Numbered from the stretch's first letter, positions 1 to 9,725 are shown. The stretch is 64,000 bases of DNA from an uncultured Clostridium sp. (GCA_900539185.1 UQBG01000003.1:96943-160942), one strand, 5' to 3'. Made by a program: numbers and translations. Notes: generated by a model not told the origin, from the sequence alone.

Positions 1-489
1 AACATTTCCCTGTACACCATCGACCGATCCCGTTGAGGTATACTGCCAGCCGACTTTTTCGCCCTCGTAGGTACAGACGTCATGATACTGGGCTACCCAC
101 TTATCCCACTTTGCAAACCGCGGATCTGTCAATTTATTTGTAAACCAGTACTTGTTCGCATAGATTCCGACCGGATATCCGGCATCCTGAAGGGCCTTGC
201 AAAAGATCTCCGCCATATCTCCTAACAGCGCCGGACTACATTTTCCGGTTGTATTTTCATCCTCCATATCGTAGAAGATAGGAAGATCTAAGGATATCCC
301 CTGAAGCAGACGGATCGCATGTGCTGCCTCTGACTGTGCATGTGCGACCGAATCCGCATAGCTGTAGAGATAGGCTCCGATCCTTAAGCCCGCCGCTCTG
401 GCTCTTTCTACATTTATTTTCCAATATTCATCATCCTGTGACGGTATGTCATCGCCATATCCGCAACGAATGATCACTGCACGAATGCC
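1..489. repeat. 489-bp direct repeat, copy 1 (candidate attL region)
   Basis: Identical by eye to 40982-41470. The first mismatch is at 490 (t versus g at 41471); 39 further matching bases follow and then the copies diverge at the 5' ends of the two GH25 genes. The repeat brackets the prophage in direct orientation, as expected for attachment sites embedded in a shared gene. Confidence 0.85.
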
Positions 490-552
490 TGCCGCCTTTA
501 CCCGATGATAGTCAATCTCCTTCTGATGCTTACTTACGTCGATCACTTTCAT
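1..552 (-). CDS. Phage lysin, GH25 muramidase (3' part outside window)
   Basis: The first 184 codons of a glycoside hydrolase family 25 lysozyme, which cleaves the MurNAc-GlcNAc bond of peptidoglycan at phage release. The N-terminus reads VIDVSKHQ with the conserved Asp, and the acidic IFYDMEDEN strand typical of GH25 is present. The ATG at 550-552 follows an AGGTGA site. The gene sits directly after the holin, as the last gene of the late operon. Bases 1-489 are identical to 40982-41470 inside a second complete GH25 gene; the 5' ends then diverge (MKVIDVSK versus MIQVIDVSR). This suggests the left copy is a phage 5' end joined to whatever lies beyond the window. Confidence 0.93.
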   Translation of the reverse strand, partial: MKVIDVSKHQKEIDYHRVKAAGIRAVIIRCGYGDDIPSQDDEYWKINVERARAAGLRIGAYLYSYADSVAHAQSEAAHAIRLLQGISLDLPIFYDMEDENTTGKCSPALLGDMAEIFCKALQDAGYPVGIYANKYWFTNKLTDPRFAKWDKWVAQYHDVCTYEGEKVGWQYTSTGSVDGVQGNV

Positions 553-571
553 ATTATCACCTGTTCCTTTC

Positions 572-871
572 CTATTCGCTTTTCCCTAACTGCTTTATCA
601 TCTGATTCACGAATGTCGATAGTGCGGCGCACAAAACACCTTGCACGATTGCAGTGAATATCGCCATGAGCGTCGCTCCAGAGCTGCCAAACGGCAGTGA
701 TACCGCAACAACATATATAGCTGCAAGTACAATGCCTGCTACACATAAGATCAGTGGTATCCATTTATCTGAGATAGCTTCTGTCTTCTTGATCCAGATG
801 CCAATGAAGTACAGCACGAATGCTAATACTACCAGCTCCGGTTTCACATAATTCATTAATACTTCCATCAT
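572..871 (-). CDS. Phage holin
   Basis: A 99-residue inner-membrane protein with three predicted hydrophobic segments (roughly residues 10-27, 37-57 and 66-85) and a short charged tail ending in KQLGKSE. It resembles the small Firmicutes holins whose N-terminus has the pattern YVKPELxxLxxVLYxIG. It would form the membrane lesion that lets the adjacent GH25 lysin reach the wall. The ATG at 871 is preferred over an upstream GTG because it lies 6 bases after AAAGGTG. It is encoded between the XhlA-like protein and the lysin. Confidence 0.85.
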   Translation of the reverse strand: MMEVLMNYVKPELVVLAFVLYFIGIWIKKTEAISDKWIPLILCVAGIVLAAIYVVAVSLPFGSSGATLMAIFTAIVQGVLCAALSTFVNQMIKQLGKSE

Positions 872-882
872 TTTATTCACCT

Positions 883-1143
883 TTACCCTTTCTTTTCCAA
901 ATCATCAATACGATGATTTGCAACTTTGATACGTTCTTCTTGAACTTCTGATCGTTCCTCTAAGTGATATACTCTTTCTACAACGCTATTGTGCTTATCA
1001 ACGCGTGCGGAAAGTTGCTCAAGCTTATAGTCGATCAGTGCTATCGTCTTATCATGCTGACTTCTTACAGCTTTGCTTTGATATAAGTTATTCACCATGC
1101 AGACGATAATTGCCACCACTCCTGTGATTATCGCTTCCAGCAT
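883..1143 (-). CDS. XhlA-like lysis-associated membrane/coiled-coil protein
   Basis: An 86-residue protein with one N-terminal membrane segment (residues 3-20) followed by a charged coiled coil ending in VANHRIDDLEKKG. This layout is known from XhlA/hemolysin-like proteins encoded beside holins, which support membrane lysis. It sits 3 bases upstream of the region carrying the holin start, within the lysis cassette. The function is inferred from context and architecture; no catalytic motif is visible. Confidence 0.75.
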   Translation of the reverse strand: MLEAIITGVVAIIVCMVNNLYQSKAVRSQHDKTIALIDYKLEQLSARVDKHNSVVERVYHLEERSEVQEERIKVANHRIDDLEKKG

Positions 1144-1181
1144 TGTGCACTCTCCTTTCCATCAATACTATGTGTAAACTC

Positions 1182-2435
1182 TCATTTAATCCGAATAGCG
1201 ATAATGCTCGCCTCATTCTGCACAAAGTTCATCGGAGATTCAGCGTTCTGGTATACCCAGAGGGATACTGTTGTAACTGTTGTAAAGGTCGCAACTGTAA
1301 CTAAGGTTCGAGATCCATATGGCCGATTGACTAAGATATCATCTGCATTGTCACCTTTAGATAATCGAGCATACTGAATATCTTTCTGATCAGAAATCAG
1401 ACCAATTAAAAGATACATACCAGGCTGAATATTGTATGCAATACACACAGCCGTAAATGATGCAAGTGGAACTGGAACCGTTCCGCCTAAGTTGGTCTGA
1501 CTAACCTCTCCGAGCTTTGAATAGTTTACATTTAGTGTAGATAATGCCCCCGTGATCGTACCGTCTCCGATCTTCACACCTTCGCTTGATATATCTGTAT
1601 TACCCAAAAGTCTTAGGATGTATCGCACGTTTGTAAACATCCGGGATACCTTGTTAAACATCGATTTGAGCGTTTCCCCGGAGGTCAGCTTTGCAACCGT
1701 GAGCTGTGCTGCATCTCCGTCCTCTCCGCAGTCGTTAGATGTAAATTCTACGACATTATCTTTCAAATCCCGGACTGACGCTTCTGTTTTGGTGTAGTAC
1801 TGCGACAGGTCTACGTCTGTTGTACCTATGTGCTCCCACGCGTTCTGCACATATAAATACTCATCATAGATATCTCCGGTCGTCTGCTTCGACGTCTCTT
1901 TCTGGACGAAGTAGATCTTATGTGTGTCTATATTGCTTTCAGGAAGCTGGTCGACAACCTCTACCGAGAATCCGGTTACGCCCGCGATCAGTGCATTGAT
2001 CTTCGAGCTTGAATACGTCCGAGACGTGCTTGCGGCTGAATCATCGATCACAGCTTTATGAGCGTCCTCTGCTGCACTTCTCGCTTCAGATGCTGCAGCA
2101 TTTGCTTCTGATGTCGCTGTATCCGCATTAGATACTGCCGTAGCGGCATCCTGTATAGCTTTGTTCGCGTTCGTCGTAGCCGTCTGAGCTGCTGTAGTTG
2201 CGCTTGTGGCCGCCTGAGTTGCTGTAGTCACCGACTCAGTCAGATCTGCGATAATCTCAGCATTCGCATCCTTAATATCATCCTGCATATCCTCATAGGT
2301 TGCCATTCGCTTACAGTCGCCCGGTGCAAACGAAGCATAGATCCGTCTTGTATCTGTCGTTACCGCCAGTTCCCCCGGAAGCATCTTATCCGGCTTGAAA
2401 TCTTTCTGTAATCCTCTTCTTACCTGTATAGCCAT
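1182..2435 (-). CDS. Tail fibre / receptor-binding protein
   Basis: A 417-residue protein. The N-terminal 40 residues contain GELAVTTDTRRIY, the attachment motif seen in many phage tail fibres. Residues 60-140 are an Ala/Thr/Ser-rich heptad region, likely a trimeric coiled-coil stalk. The C-terminal third is beta-rich and probably binds the host surface. It is the last structural gene before the lysis cassette and follows the baseplate hub gene. Host-range genes of this kind evolve quickly, so the C-terminal domain cannot be named. Confidence 0.75.
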   Translation of the reverse strand: MAIQVRRGLQKDFKPDKMLPGELAVTTDTRRIYASFAPGDCKRMATYEDMQDDIKDANAEIIADLTESVTTATQAATSATTAAQTATTNANKAIQDAATAVSNADTATSEANAAASEARSAAEDAHKAVIDDSAASTSRTYSSSKINALIAGVTGFSVEVVDQLPESNIDTHKIYFVQKETSKQTTGDIYDEYLYVQNAWEHIGTTDVDLSQYYTKTEASVRDLKDNVVEFTSNDCGEDGDAAQLTVAKLTSGETLKSMFNKVSRMFTNVRYILRLLGNTDISSEGVKIGDGTITGALSTLNVNYSKLGEVSQTNLGGTVPVPLASFTAVCIAYNIQPGMYLLIGLISDQKDIQYARLSKGDNADDILVNRPYGSRTLVTVATFTTVTTVSLWVYQNAESPMNFVQNEASIIAIRIK

Positions 2436-2453
2436 TTTTCTACTCTCCTTTTC

Positions 2454-4535
2454 TTAGTTCTTTGTGTATCCTTTTACATTTAATAAAGCTGTTGCTGATC
2501 CTGTCCGGATTGCATAGCTTCTGTTTGTAGTTCCAGAGAAATCATCTACAGTAATTTTTATAGTATTCAATCCTGATGACAGCATTGACTTTATATCATT
2601 ACTCTTTATCTGTTTGGGAGTTGTGCCGGAAGTTCCATTTACACCGGCCTCTGTAAACCCTCCGGATACTATCTGAGTGAACGTTCCAGCTGATGCATAC
2701 GTGTATTCACCATCCCAGGATGCTGATTTATATATCTGACCTGCTCCTACATAAGCTTTTATTCCTCTTGAATATCCATTACAACTTGAATAACTCGGGC
2801 TGCCAGAAGAACCAGCATCCATGATGTTTTCCCAAGCAGTACCACAAGCTGACACTATTAATACTGCAGATGTAATCACATAATTTTCCGGTATCATTGC
2901 CTGGAGGAATACTTCTCGTTTTACCATCGATTCTGCACTTATAATCACATTACCGGCCCAACCCAGATCAAACGGCGTTCCTCCGGAGGAGAATGTCAGA
3001 TCACCGCAAACTCCAGATGCATTAATCAGTGACGTACCGTCTGCCATCGTGATACCGGCATTATTCAGAAGAATGATTGTATCTCCTGCTGCGTTCTTAA
3101 CAACAATCTGACCGTCGCCGTTTCCCTGACCGCCTACACGCACCCAATCAGCATTGATGCCATGAGCAGTCAAGACATTGAACAGTGCGTTCCCGTTGCT
3201 ATCTACCGCCCATGAGGTCATACCGTCCTTCGATACCATTAACCCCTGCGCCGTTCTGGTCCATATAACCGATGAGGTTTCCAGCGTAGGTTTGTCATGC
3301 AAATACTGCTTTACACCCCCGACTTCATCGGTAACTGTAGTTGTATACAGTCCGAAGCCCTGCGATATCAGAGAAGTCATATTCTGTGCGGTCTGGTCAT
3401 AAGTCGTTATCTTCCTTGTCATTGACTGTTCTGCTTTTTGCAAAATCTTAGTTGCAACCGTTGATCTCTGCATCTCCTGTCTTACCGGAGAAGCCGCGTC
3501 ACAAGCTATTGACATCTGACCATATACGGTGTGCGTAACAGAAGTAATGTAACTTTTATATGCCGTATTGAATGCATCTGTAATATACAGTGCGTCTCCA
3601 ACTGATATGCCTTCATTCTCAGGGATCTTCGCTGTAAATGTACGAAATCGCATATCAACGCATCTCCCGGCTATATACTGCGCATATTCATCTTCTTTCC
3701 CTGTAATAAATGGGTTGTCTTCTACGCTCAGAACATATCCCTCCTGTCCGGCCAGAGATTCAGAATCCCCGTTCTTTACCTTCACACCGGATATACTGAT
3801 TTCATCTGTTCCGATTTCAAGACTAAAAGCATCAAGAACTGTATGGGATGATACCTGTTCGATGAATCCGCCACCATCAGCAGTTCCGGCATTTGCGTAT
3901 GTAAAATCACCACCATCAATATCCGCTCCGGTCTGATACGATTGAGCACCATCGTCGAACACGCCGCCATCAACCACATCTGACAGAGCGAAATCAAACC
4001 AGGCAAACACTACAGCCCCGACTTCATTAACCTTACAGTAGTTTCCTGTGGCTTGTGCTATGCATGCAAGTAGCTCTCGATAGGTCATATTGCTCGTATC
4101 TGGCACCGTACATTCTTTATCCGCACCTGTCCATGTCTGGTCCTTTAATTCAAGCCCACAGCCATCACATGCAGATGCAGCTACCGCTCCGAAAGTCTTT
4201 CCTGAAATCTGTGTTGTGATCTGTCTGCTTGCATAGATCATGTAATCATAGCAACTTAGCGACAGGATCCCGCCCTTTGTATCAGAACTATTACAGATAT
4301 ATTTTCCCTTTGTCACGTTATCGTTCTTGACCTCGATCAAAGCGTGATAAAAATCATTTGCATGTGCAAGTTTATCCGCAATCTTCAGATCACAAATTGA
4401 AGCTGTACATGTTCCAAGAGCGAATGCATCTGAGGAACTGATACTGCCAGATACAATAATCCCGTTCTCAATGATAGAAGCCTCATCGTATTCAATTTGA
4501 GTGCCGTCCAGACACGTAACCGATATCTTCCACAT
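2454..4535 (-). CDS. Baseplate hub / tail-associated structural protein
   Basis: A 693-residue protein located between the distal tail protein and the tail fibre, the place of the Tal/gp27-like baseplate hub in siphoviruses. Residues 1-350 look like the hub domains (MTYRELLACIAQATGNYCKVNEVGAVVF is split across this area as a typical lectin/lysin hub strand pattern). Residues 350-480 have a helical linker and the VWTRTAQGLMVSKDG motif common in such proteins. The C-terminal 200 residues are Ser/Gly-rich and beta-structured, possibly carbohydrate binding. No protease motif was identified. Confidence 0.7.
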   Translation of the reverse strand: MWKISVTCLDGTQIEYDEASIIENGIIVSGSISSSDAFALGTCTASICDLKIADKLAHANDFYHALIEVKNDNVTKGKYICNSSDTKGGILSLSCYDYMIYASRQITTQISGKTFGAVAASACDGCGLELKDQTWTGADKECTVPDTSNMTYRELLACIAQATGNYCKVNEVGAVVFAWFDFALSDVVDGGVFDDGAQSYQTGADIDGGDFTYANAGTADGGGFIEQVSSHTVLDAFSLEIGTDEISISGVKVKNGDSESLAGQEGYVLSVEDNPFITGKEDEYAQYIAGRCVDMRFRTFTAKIPENEGISVGDALYITDAFNTAYKSYITSVTHTVYGQMSIACDAASPVRQEMQRSTVATKILQKAEQSMTRKITTYDQTAQNMTSLISQGFGLYTTTVTDEVGGVKQYLHDKPTLETSSVIWTRTAQGLMVSKDGMTSWAVDSNGNALFNVLTAHGINADWVRVGGQGNGDGQIVVKNAAGDTIILLNNAGITMADGTSLINASGVCGDLTFSSGGTPFDLGWAGNVIISAESMVKREVFLQAMIPENYVITSAVLIVSACGTAWENIMDAGSSGSPSYSSCNGYSRGIKAYVGAGQIYKSASWDGEYTYASAGTFTQIVSGGFTEAGVNGTSGTTPKQIKSNDIKSMLSSGLNTIKITVDDFSGTTNRSYAIRTGSATALLNVKGYTKN

Positions 4536-4909
4536 CAGAGTTCAATCTCCTTAAATTCAATATTCCAGTACACTTTGCCATCCGTATCGAATCTTGCTGG
4601 CGTACACACCCGATCATTTGAATAGATTTCCACATCTACGAGTTCATACGGATGTCGTACATCCATTATCTTTCCATGTATAACATTCTTTCCGTCGATT
4701 GCATTACAAAGCGCCGCAGCCTTACTCCATTCGATATTTTCGAATTTCAAAGGAACAGAGGATTTAACAGCAACAACAACTTTAACAGCTTTGCCCTGCA
4801 GATTCCGGGTACTCTCATCCGTACAAAGATCTGATATCGTTTGAGAATACTCATCCGGTACCGGTAACGAAATCCCCTCTATCACCAACTCTGGTCTCCA
4901 TTTTGCCAT
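4535..4909 (-). CDS. Small tail-tip protein
   Basis: A 124-residue beta-rich protein starting MAKWRPELVIEGISLPVP. Its stop codon overlaps the start of the following hub gene by one base, which points to coupled translation. Small proteins of this type between tape measure and hub form the distal tail or adaptor ring of siphovirus tails. The assignment rests on gene order; the sequence has no recognisable enzymatic motif. Confidence 0.6.
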   Translation of the reverse strand: MAKWRPELVIEGISLPVPDEYSQTISDLCTDESTRNLQGKAVKVVVAVKSSVPLKFENIEWSKAAALCNAIDGKNVIHGKIMDVRHPYELVDVEIYSNDRVCTPARFDTDGKVYWNIEFKEIEL

Positions 4910-4926
4910 CTCTGTACCTCTCTTTC

Positions 4927-7311
4927 TTACACCAGCCCTACCAGCGGATTGATTCCAGTTGTATCAACTTCCTTGTTGTTATGCTCAACAACCGTTTTAT
5001 ATACTACCTTGCCGTCAAGTGTTACATAATTGTGTATCACAATCGGTTTCCCCGAATTTCCGGTTTCATTCAGAACCTCCCGGACGGCCTGCTTCATAGT
5101 TGGCACCGGAGACACTACCTCAGGAGCCCGCTTGTTATCTCCAAGAATCGCCTGGAACTCTCCGTAGTTTGCCGGAACAACCGTACCAGTTGCTAACCTT
5201 GGAAGCTGCACCGGCTGTATCCTTGAGATATTCACACCCGGTATCCGGTTTATCACGGTGCGTATAGCATTCAGAGCAGATATAAATACGTTCATACGGC
5301 CTTCTATTTGTGTAAACACAGAATTAACCGCCTGTTTGAATGTATCTCTTACCGCCTGACCTACAGTCATACCCATATTCACGCATTTATTTTTCACTGC
5401 ATCAAAGGTACCAAATAGGCTTGCCTTTACCTCATTACCTACCATTGCAAAGAAAATCGTTACATACTGCCCGAATTGCCGGAATACGCCTCTCAGACCA
5501 TCTTCGCTAAACGCCCGCTTATAGTCACTCAATATGATGTCCGCGACAGACATTATGTTCTTTACCATGTTAGAATCGACGCCCATTTGAAGTAGCCATC
5601 CGGCCGTTGCAAGTTTGATAATACCTAAGATGCCACTTTCACCGAACACCTCAGCAACACCGTCTTTGAACTCCTGCCAACTTGGAAGTGCCTCACCCGT
5701 GATTTTCTCTGTCAAATTCTTAATAGCGTCGTAGCACATCCAGTCAAGGCCATCAAAGAAAGTCTCTGAATCATTGAACAGAGTTCCAAAGATCTCATCT
5801 AACTGCTCCCACATGGTCATATCAATATCTTCGCCGGTTATCAACTCATAAAGACCATTACCAATCTTCCACCCTGCAAGGAAGGTTCCCATAGGTAAAA
5901 GAATCTCCCACAGTGCTGCAACATTTCCAACGAATGTGGCAAAACCTGCGATACCAACCATGAGCATTATTGCAGCTGCTACATCTCCGATTGCTTTCCC
6001 GATCGCATATGCTTCATCAGGATCCATGTTTTCGAGTGCTTCCGCTATCTTATTAATGATACCGACTGCAGTCTTTGACGTGATTATATCTGTCAGGCCA
6101 TCAATTAAACCTTCCAGAAAAGGACCCGCCAAAGGCTTCGCGGCATCTACCAATCTGGTAACCGCTTCCGTTAATGGCTTAAACTTCACTTTCATCTTAT
6201 CCAGCCACTTTTCGAGGTTTGGATCTGTCTGAATCTCTCCAAAGCTAACAGTCTGAGCCGATCCGGTACTTCCACCCCCGGAATCTGAATTGTCCGTCAA
6301 AATATGCATATCATCAATATCTGCCAGATTCCCGGAAGCCTTTTTTGCTGCGCTCCCTACGCTATCTATCGCTTTCGCCTGGTTGTATAAAGATTTCGCA
6401 GCCTGTTGACTCTTAGATAACGACGTACCAAATAACTTAGAAGTAAACGCTGCTATCGTCCCTGTAATTCTGCTCAGCCCTGACATCAGAGCATTAATGG
6501 CCGGAAGTGCGTATGAGTATATAGGATAGAATGCCGTATGCAGGTTACCTTTGATCTGAGCAAGTGAACTACTATACTGCGTATTCGTAGCAAGGCAGTT
6601 AACCATTTCTTCGCGTATCTTTGATAACCCTCGGCTGATCTGATTAAACAACATAGCCGACAAAGCAAGACTACCGATTCTATTCGTAAACATCCCTAAC
6701 ATGCCGCCGATTCCGGAGAAGCCTCTCCCGGCGGAACCCCCGGCATGTACCAGCTTACTTAGTGCAGCGGACAACTTCTTGATCTTTCCGACCTGGGAGG
6801 TCAACTTCGCTTCTTTCTGATTCGCTTCCTGCAGTCTTTTGTTGTATACAGTTAGCTTGCCGTTTAACTTATCCAGTTGAGCTTGCTTCTTCCGAATAGC
6901 AGATGAATTATCCTTTATTTCAAACGCATCTCCGGATTCCCGCATACGCTGCATCTCCGCCGTAGTATATTCGATCTCCTTGCGAACATTTTCGATATCG
7001 TACGTCAGTGCCGCCCAACCGGATCCCTTTGTCCTCCCTAACTCACGTAACTTCTGCTGACGATTCTCAAGAGTCTCAAGTTTCTTCTGTGCGGATGTAA
7101 GACTATCATTCATGAACTTATACTCATCCGTCATCGATGTTTCCGTCTTCAGCTTCTGCATTTCATTCTTAATCTGAGAGATCTGGCTTTTCGTCTGCTT
7201 AATCGCATTATTCAGGGCAACTGTTTTAGCGGACATTTTCTTAATGCCCGCATAAAAGCCATCTGTATCCATGCTGGTATCTATTTTTACGCTTCCATCA
7301 TATTCTGCCAT
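4927..7311 (-). CDS. Tail tape measure protein
   Basis: A 794-residue protein that sets tail length and is threaded through the tail tube. Residues 20-190 are a long charged coiled coil (many Lys/Gln/Glu heptads). A Gly/Ser-rich hinge is found near 350 and a hydrophobic stretch near residues 440-490 (AAAIMLMVGIAGFATFVG) is typical of tape measures that contact the membrane during DNA entry. It is the longest gene of the tail module and follows the two tail-assembly chaperone genes, the standard order. Confidence 0.92.
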   Translation of the reverse strand: MAEYDGSVKIDTSMDTDGFYAGIKKMSAKTVALNNAIKQTKSQISQIKNEMQKLKTETSMTDEYKFMNDSLTSAQKKLETLENRQQKLRELGRTKGSGWAALTYDIENVRKEIEYTTAEMQRMRESGDAFEIKDNSSAIRKKQAQLDKLNGKLTVYNKRLQEANQKEAKLTSQVGKIKKLSAALSKLVHAGGSAGRGFSGIGGMLGMFTNRIGSLALSAMLFNQISRGLSKIREEMVNCLATNTQYSSSLAQIKGNLHTAFYPIYSYALPAINALMSGLSRITGTIAAFTSKLFGTSLSKSQQAAKSLYNQAKAIDSVGSAAKKASGNLADIDDMHILTDNSDSGGGSTGSAQTVSFGEIQTDPNLEKWLDKMKVKFKPLTEAVTRLVDAAKPLAGPFLEGLIDGLTDIITSKTAVGIINKIAEALENMDPDEAYAIGKAIGDVAAAIMLMVGIAGFATFVGNVAALWEILLPMGTFLAGWKIGNGLYELITGEDIDMTMWEQLDEIFGTLFNDSETFFDGLDWMCYDAIKNLTEKITGEALPSWQEFKDGVAEVFGESGILGIIKLATAGWLLQMGVDSNMVKNIMSVADIILSDYKRAFSEDGLRGVFRQFGQYVTIFFAMVGNEVKASLFGTFDAVKNKCVNMGMTVGQAVRDTFKQAVNSVFTQIEGRMNVFISALNAIRTVINRIPGVNISRIQPVQLPRLATGTVVPANYGEFQAILGDNKRAPEVVSPVPTMKQAVREVLNETGNSGKPIVIHNYVTLDGKVVYKTVVEHNNKEVDTTGINPLVGLV

Positions 7312-7317
7312 TGTTCA

Positions 7318-7890
7318 TCACCCATTCAATATCGCATTTATACGATCTATTTCTTCCTGCTGCTCCTTCGAGTATTTCTTTTTCAAGTTAATCAAGTTCC
7401 GATTCTTCCTGTAAAATTCGAGGTCGGCTTTATCGAGCTTTCCTTTCTGCTTCTTCTCCCGGATATAGATCACAGTTGAAAAGAGTCCTTCTCCGATCTC
7501 ATGAAAATAAGAGATAAACGTCCAGAAGTGCACGTACTCACAAGCCCGCAATTCTTTCCCCGCGACATGATTGACTGCAGCGAAGATCAACTGCTCATCC
7601 TGTTCCCAGTCGAATAGGACCATATTACGTGTCGGGCGTTTTCCATCTTCCTCATAGATTTCTCCACAATCGAGGAACCATACCGCTTTATCTACTGCTT
7701 CCTGTATGTCGCTGTCTGGGATGTCCTCCCAGTTGACATACAGGATTCTCAACATAACATCTAATTTTTCCTGATATGTAAAATCCGGATCTCCCAAGCA
7801 TTGCAATATGTTTAAGCAGTCTCGATAGTCGCTCCGGATATCATATTCTATTCCATGCACGGTTAGTTTCTTTGGCAATCCGCCTATCAT
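7318..7890 (-). CDS. Gp15-like tail assembly protein
   Basis: A 190-residue acidic protein resembling the bacteriophage Gp15 family (N-terminal LTVHGIEYDIRSDYRDCL, conserved aromatic-rich centre CEYVHFWTFISYFHEIGEG). It lies directly before the tape measure gene and overlaps the upstream chaperone gene by 4 bases. That is the layout of the G/GT chaperone pair that coats the tape measure during assembly. No obvious slippery sequence for a frameshift fusion was checked in detail. Confidence 0.75.
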   Translation of the reverse strand: MIGGLPKKLTVHGIEYDIRSDYRDCLNILQCLGDPDFTYQEKLDVMLRILYVNWEDIPDSDIQEAVDKAVWFLDCGEIYEEDGKRPTRNMVLFDWEQDEQLIFAAVNHVAGKELRACEYVHFWTFISYFHEIGEGLFSTVIYIREKKQKGKLDKADLEFYRKNRNLINLKKKYSKEQQEEIDRINAILNG

Positions 7891-8315
7891 TTCTTATACG
7901 CTCCAAGATATTTATCTTTCTTTTTCTCCATCTGATCCGCGGCCTTCTGAATACAGTCCTTTATCACCGGCAGTATTGCATCCAGGATCCCCTCCACCAG
8001 AAATCCATTCCGAGTCGGTGTCAGCAAATTTGTATTTCCGAAAACTGAACTGATATCCGTATCAAACATGTAGTTGAGCTGTGCTTTAATGTTTGAATCG
8101 ATAACAGGCACCTCCTCAAGAAAAGCCTCCTTCTCCATACTCAGAGCCTTTTCTCGCGCCCCTTTCAAGATCTCTTCTATGTTTTTCGTTCCCGCATCCA
8201 ATCTGGCCGGAAGGTTCAGATCAGACGGGTAAAAAGTCATTATCCCCAGTTCCCGATCATGCTCATCAAGAACTCTTATCATTTCTACGCCTGTTTTTGC
8301 TTTTACTTCTATCAT
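7887..8315 (-). CDS. Tail assembly chaperone
   Basis: A 142-residue protein (GVEMIRVLDEHDRELG near the N-terminus, basic C-terminal tail MEKKKDKYLGAYKK) encoded between the major tail protein and the Gp15-like protein. Genes at this position encode the first tail assembly chaperone in siphoviruses. The stop codon overlaps the next gene, which suggests coupled translation. Family assignment is from position and size. Confidence 0.65.
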   Translation of the reverse strand: MIEVKAKTGVEMIRVLDEHDRELGIMTFYPSDLNLPARLDAGTKNIEEILKGAREKALSMEKEAFLEEVPVIDSNIKAQLNYMFDTDISSVFGNTNLLTPTRNGFLVEGILDAILPVIKDCIQKAADQMEKKKDKYLGAYKK

Positions 8316-8378
8316 CTTTTTCTATACCTCCTTGTAAATAAGGCAGGATTCTATTTCAAATCCTGCCATGTACTTTCT

Positions 8379-8870
8379 CTACGCTGCATCCGTTGCCGGT
8401 GTGAATGTCTTCGTTGACATATCGAACGTGCCCTTTGTACGATTGCCTGCGTAATGCACTTCGAACGGGATGGATACTCCCGATGTATCTCCACCAAGGC
8501 TTGTCGGTACAACGATCACATCTTCTCTGTACGCATCTGTTACGGTTCCGGATGCACTTAACATCACATCTACTACCGTAGTCTGTGTAGCCGCTCCCGT
8601 TGCTCTCTCATCAATGATCTTCTTCAGCTGTGTGAATAACGCATCTCCTTCGTATGCATAATACGGATCCACATTCCCCTGCGGTTCATAGCCCTTTAAG
8701 TTATACCGGGATTCACCGAGTATATTCTTCTTTGATTCACCGTCCGGGTTCATCTCGATAGAATATTCCTCAAGATCTTTTCCGAGACGTACATAAGCAG
8801 CTGATCCGTCACCAAATGCAGAATCAATATAGTGTGCCAGGTACTTACGCTCTAACTTATCTCCTTCCAT
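8379..8870 (-). CDS. Major tail tube protein
   Basis: A 163-residue protein with the N-terminal pattern KLERKYLAHYIDSAFGDGSAAYVRLGKDLEEYSIEMNPDGE, abbreviated here by its ends; it is typical of Firmicutes major tail proteins that stack as hexamers around the tape measure. The ATG at 8870 lies 8 bases after AAAGGAG and is preferred over an ATG two codons upstream. It is flanked by the tail completion gene and the chaperones, the standard place. Confidence 0.85.
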   Translation of the reverse strand: MEGDKLERKYLAHYIDSAFGDGSAAYVRLGKDLEEYSIEMNPDGESKKNILGESRYNLKGYEPQGNVDPYYAYEGDALFTQLKKIIDERATGAATQTTVVDVMLSASGTVTDAYREDVIVVPTSLGGDTSGVSIPFEVHYAGNRTKGTFDMSTKTFTPATDAA

Positions 8871-8872
8871 TT

Positions 8873-9325
8873 TCATTGCTCCTTTCTGTATGTCATATCA
8901 AATACAATTACATAATCATGATCACCGGCACTGTCCGACATATCCTTCGCCGCAACCGTTGTAGCTTCTATCCGTTCTATATGCCCATTCTCGATAGCCG
9001 GATAGACCACATCCTTCTGCAGCCACTCCGCCAAATCAGTCAGCCATGCAATCATCCTGATTTTCTGTTTGTCCAGCTTTGGAGATGCCCGGTAGACTAC
9101 TGAGAAGGGCACTACGCCCTCAAATCCGCCGTCTATAAATTTCCGGTTGATATATGCACCGGGTTCTGAGAATACTGCTATCGAAGATCCTCTCCCGTCT
9201 GCAAAGTCTTCAAAAACCACCGGCAGGTCATTTAATTTTGGATACTGTCCTATCAGTTCGAAGATCGCCATCATAGCGGTCATTCGCTCCTTCTTTTCCA
9301 ACTGTTCTTTCTTAGTGTCTGCCAA
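8873..9325 (-). CDS. Tail terminator / minor capsid-type connector
   Basis: A 150-residue protein starting MADTKKEQLEKKE with a long amphipathic helix followed by a mixed alpha/beta domain (VVFSVVYRASPKLDKQK region near residue 75). Its position just before the major tail protein is that of the tail terminator or completion protein that caps the tail tube and joins it to the head. It overlaps the preceding gene by 14 bases. Confidence 0.65.
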   Translation of the reverse strand: MADTKKEQLEKKERMTAMMAIFELIGQYPKLNDLPVVFEDFADGRGSSIAVFSEPGAYINRKFIDGGFEGVVPFSVVYRASPKLDKQKIRMIAWLTDLAEWLQKDVVYPAIENGHIERIEATTVAAKDMSDSAGDHDYVIVFDMTYRKEQ

Positions 9326-9725
9326 TAATCTTCTTCACCCCTTCCAGCCAGCTATTCATATATTTTCTCTTTGCTACCTCAAACCACTTTGCCCTTGCAC
9401 TCGGTTGCGAATAGGTTAAATGCTTTCCGTTGTATACCTTAGATTCTCCCTTACGCGCCCAGGCCCGTCTTGACTGTTTGCCAACCATTGCACGGCCTTC
9501 ATACTGATAGTGCGCATATGGGGTATACCAACAGACTAAACCACTTCCAAGCCTTGTATTCCGGATGCCGTTCGCACGAAGTGTATTCGATGCCTTAGGT
9601 GCAAAGGAGTTAGAATCCATCAGCACTCTGTTATCCAGATACGCTTGCGCTCTTTGGAAGCGCTTATCCATCTGATTTGTATCCAATCGAAATTTAACAC
9701 TGCCTATCGTAGACTTTATGATCAC
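9312..9725 (-). CDS. Minor capsid protein (head-tail joining)
   Basis: A 137-residue basic protein resembling the minor capsid protein 2 group of Firmicutes phages (FAPKASNTLRANG, then YTPYAHYQYEGRAMVGK). Members act in neck assembly, comparable to HK97 gp10-type proteins. It is encoded between two other connector genes and overlaps both by a few bases, consistent with one polycistronic neck module. Confidence 0.75.
   Translation of the reverse strand: MIIKSTIGSVKFRLDTNQMDKRFQRAQAYLDNRVLMDSNSFAPKASNTLRANGIRNTRLGSGLVCWYTPYAHYQYEGRAMVGKQSRRAWARKGESKVYNGKHLTYSQPSARAKWFEVAKRKYMNSWLEGVKKIIGRH

Noticed and set aside
1..552. The 489-bp repeat as an artefact of a circular or duplicated assembly
   Set aside because: The two copies have different 5' ends and different neighbours (holin versus hypothetical host gene), so a simple wrap-around or duplication of reads does not explain them. 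It cannot be fully excluded without the left flank.
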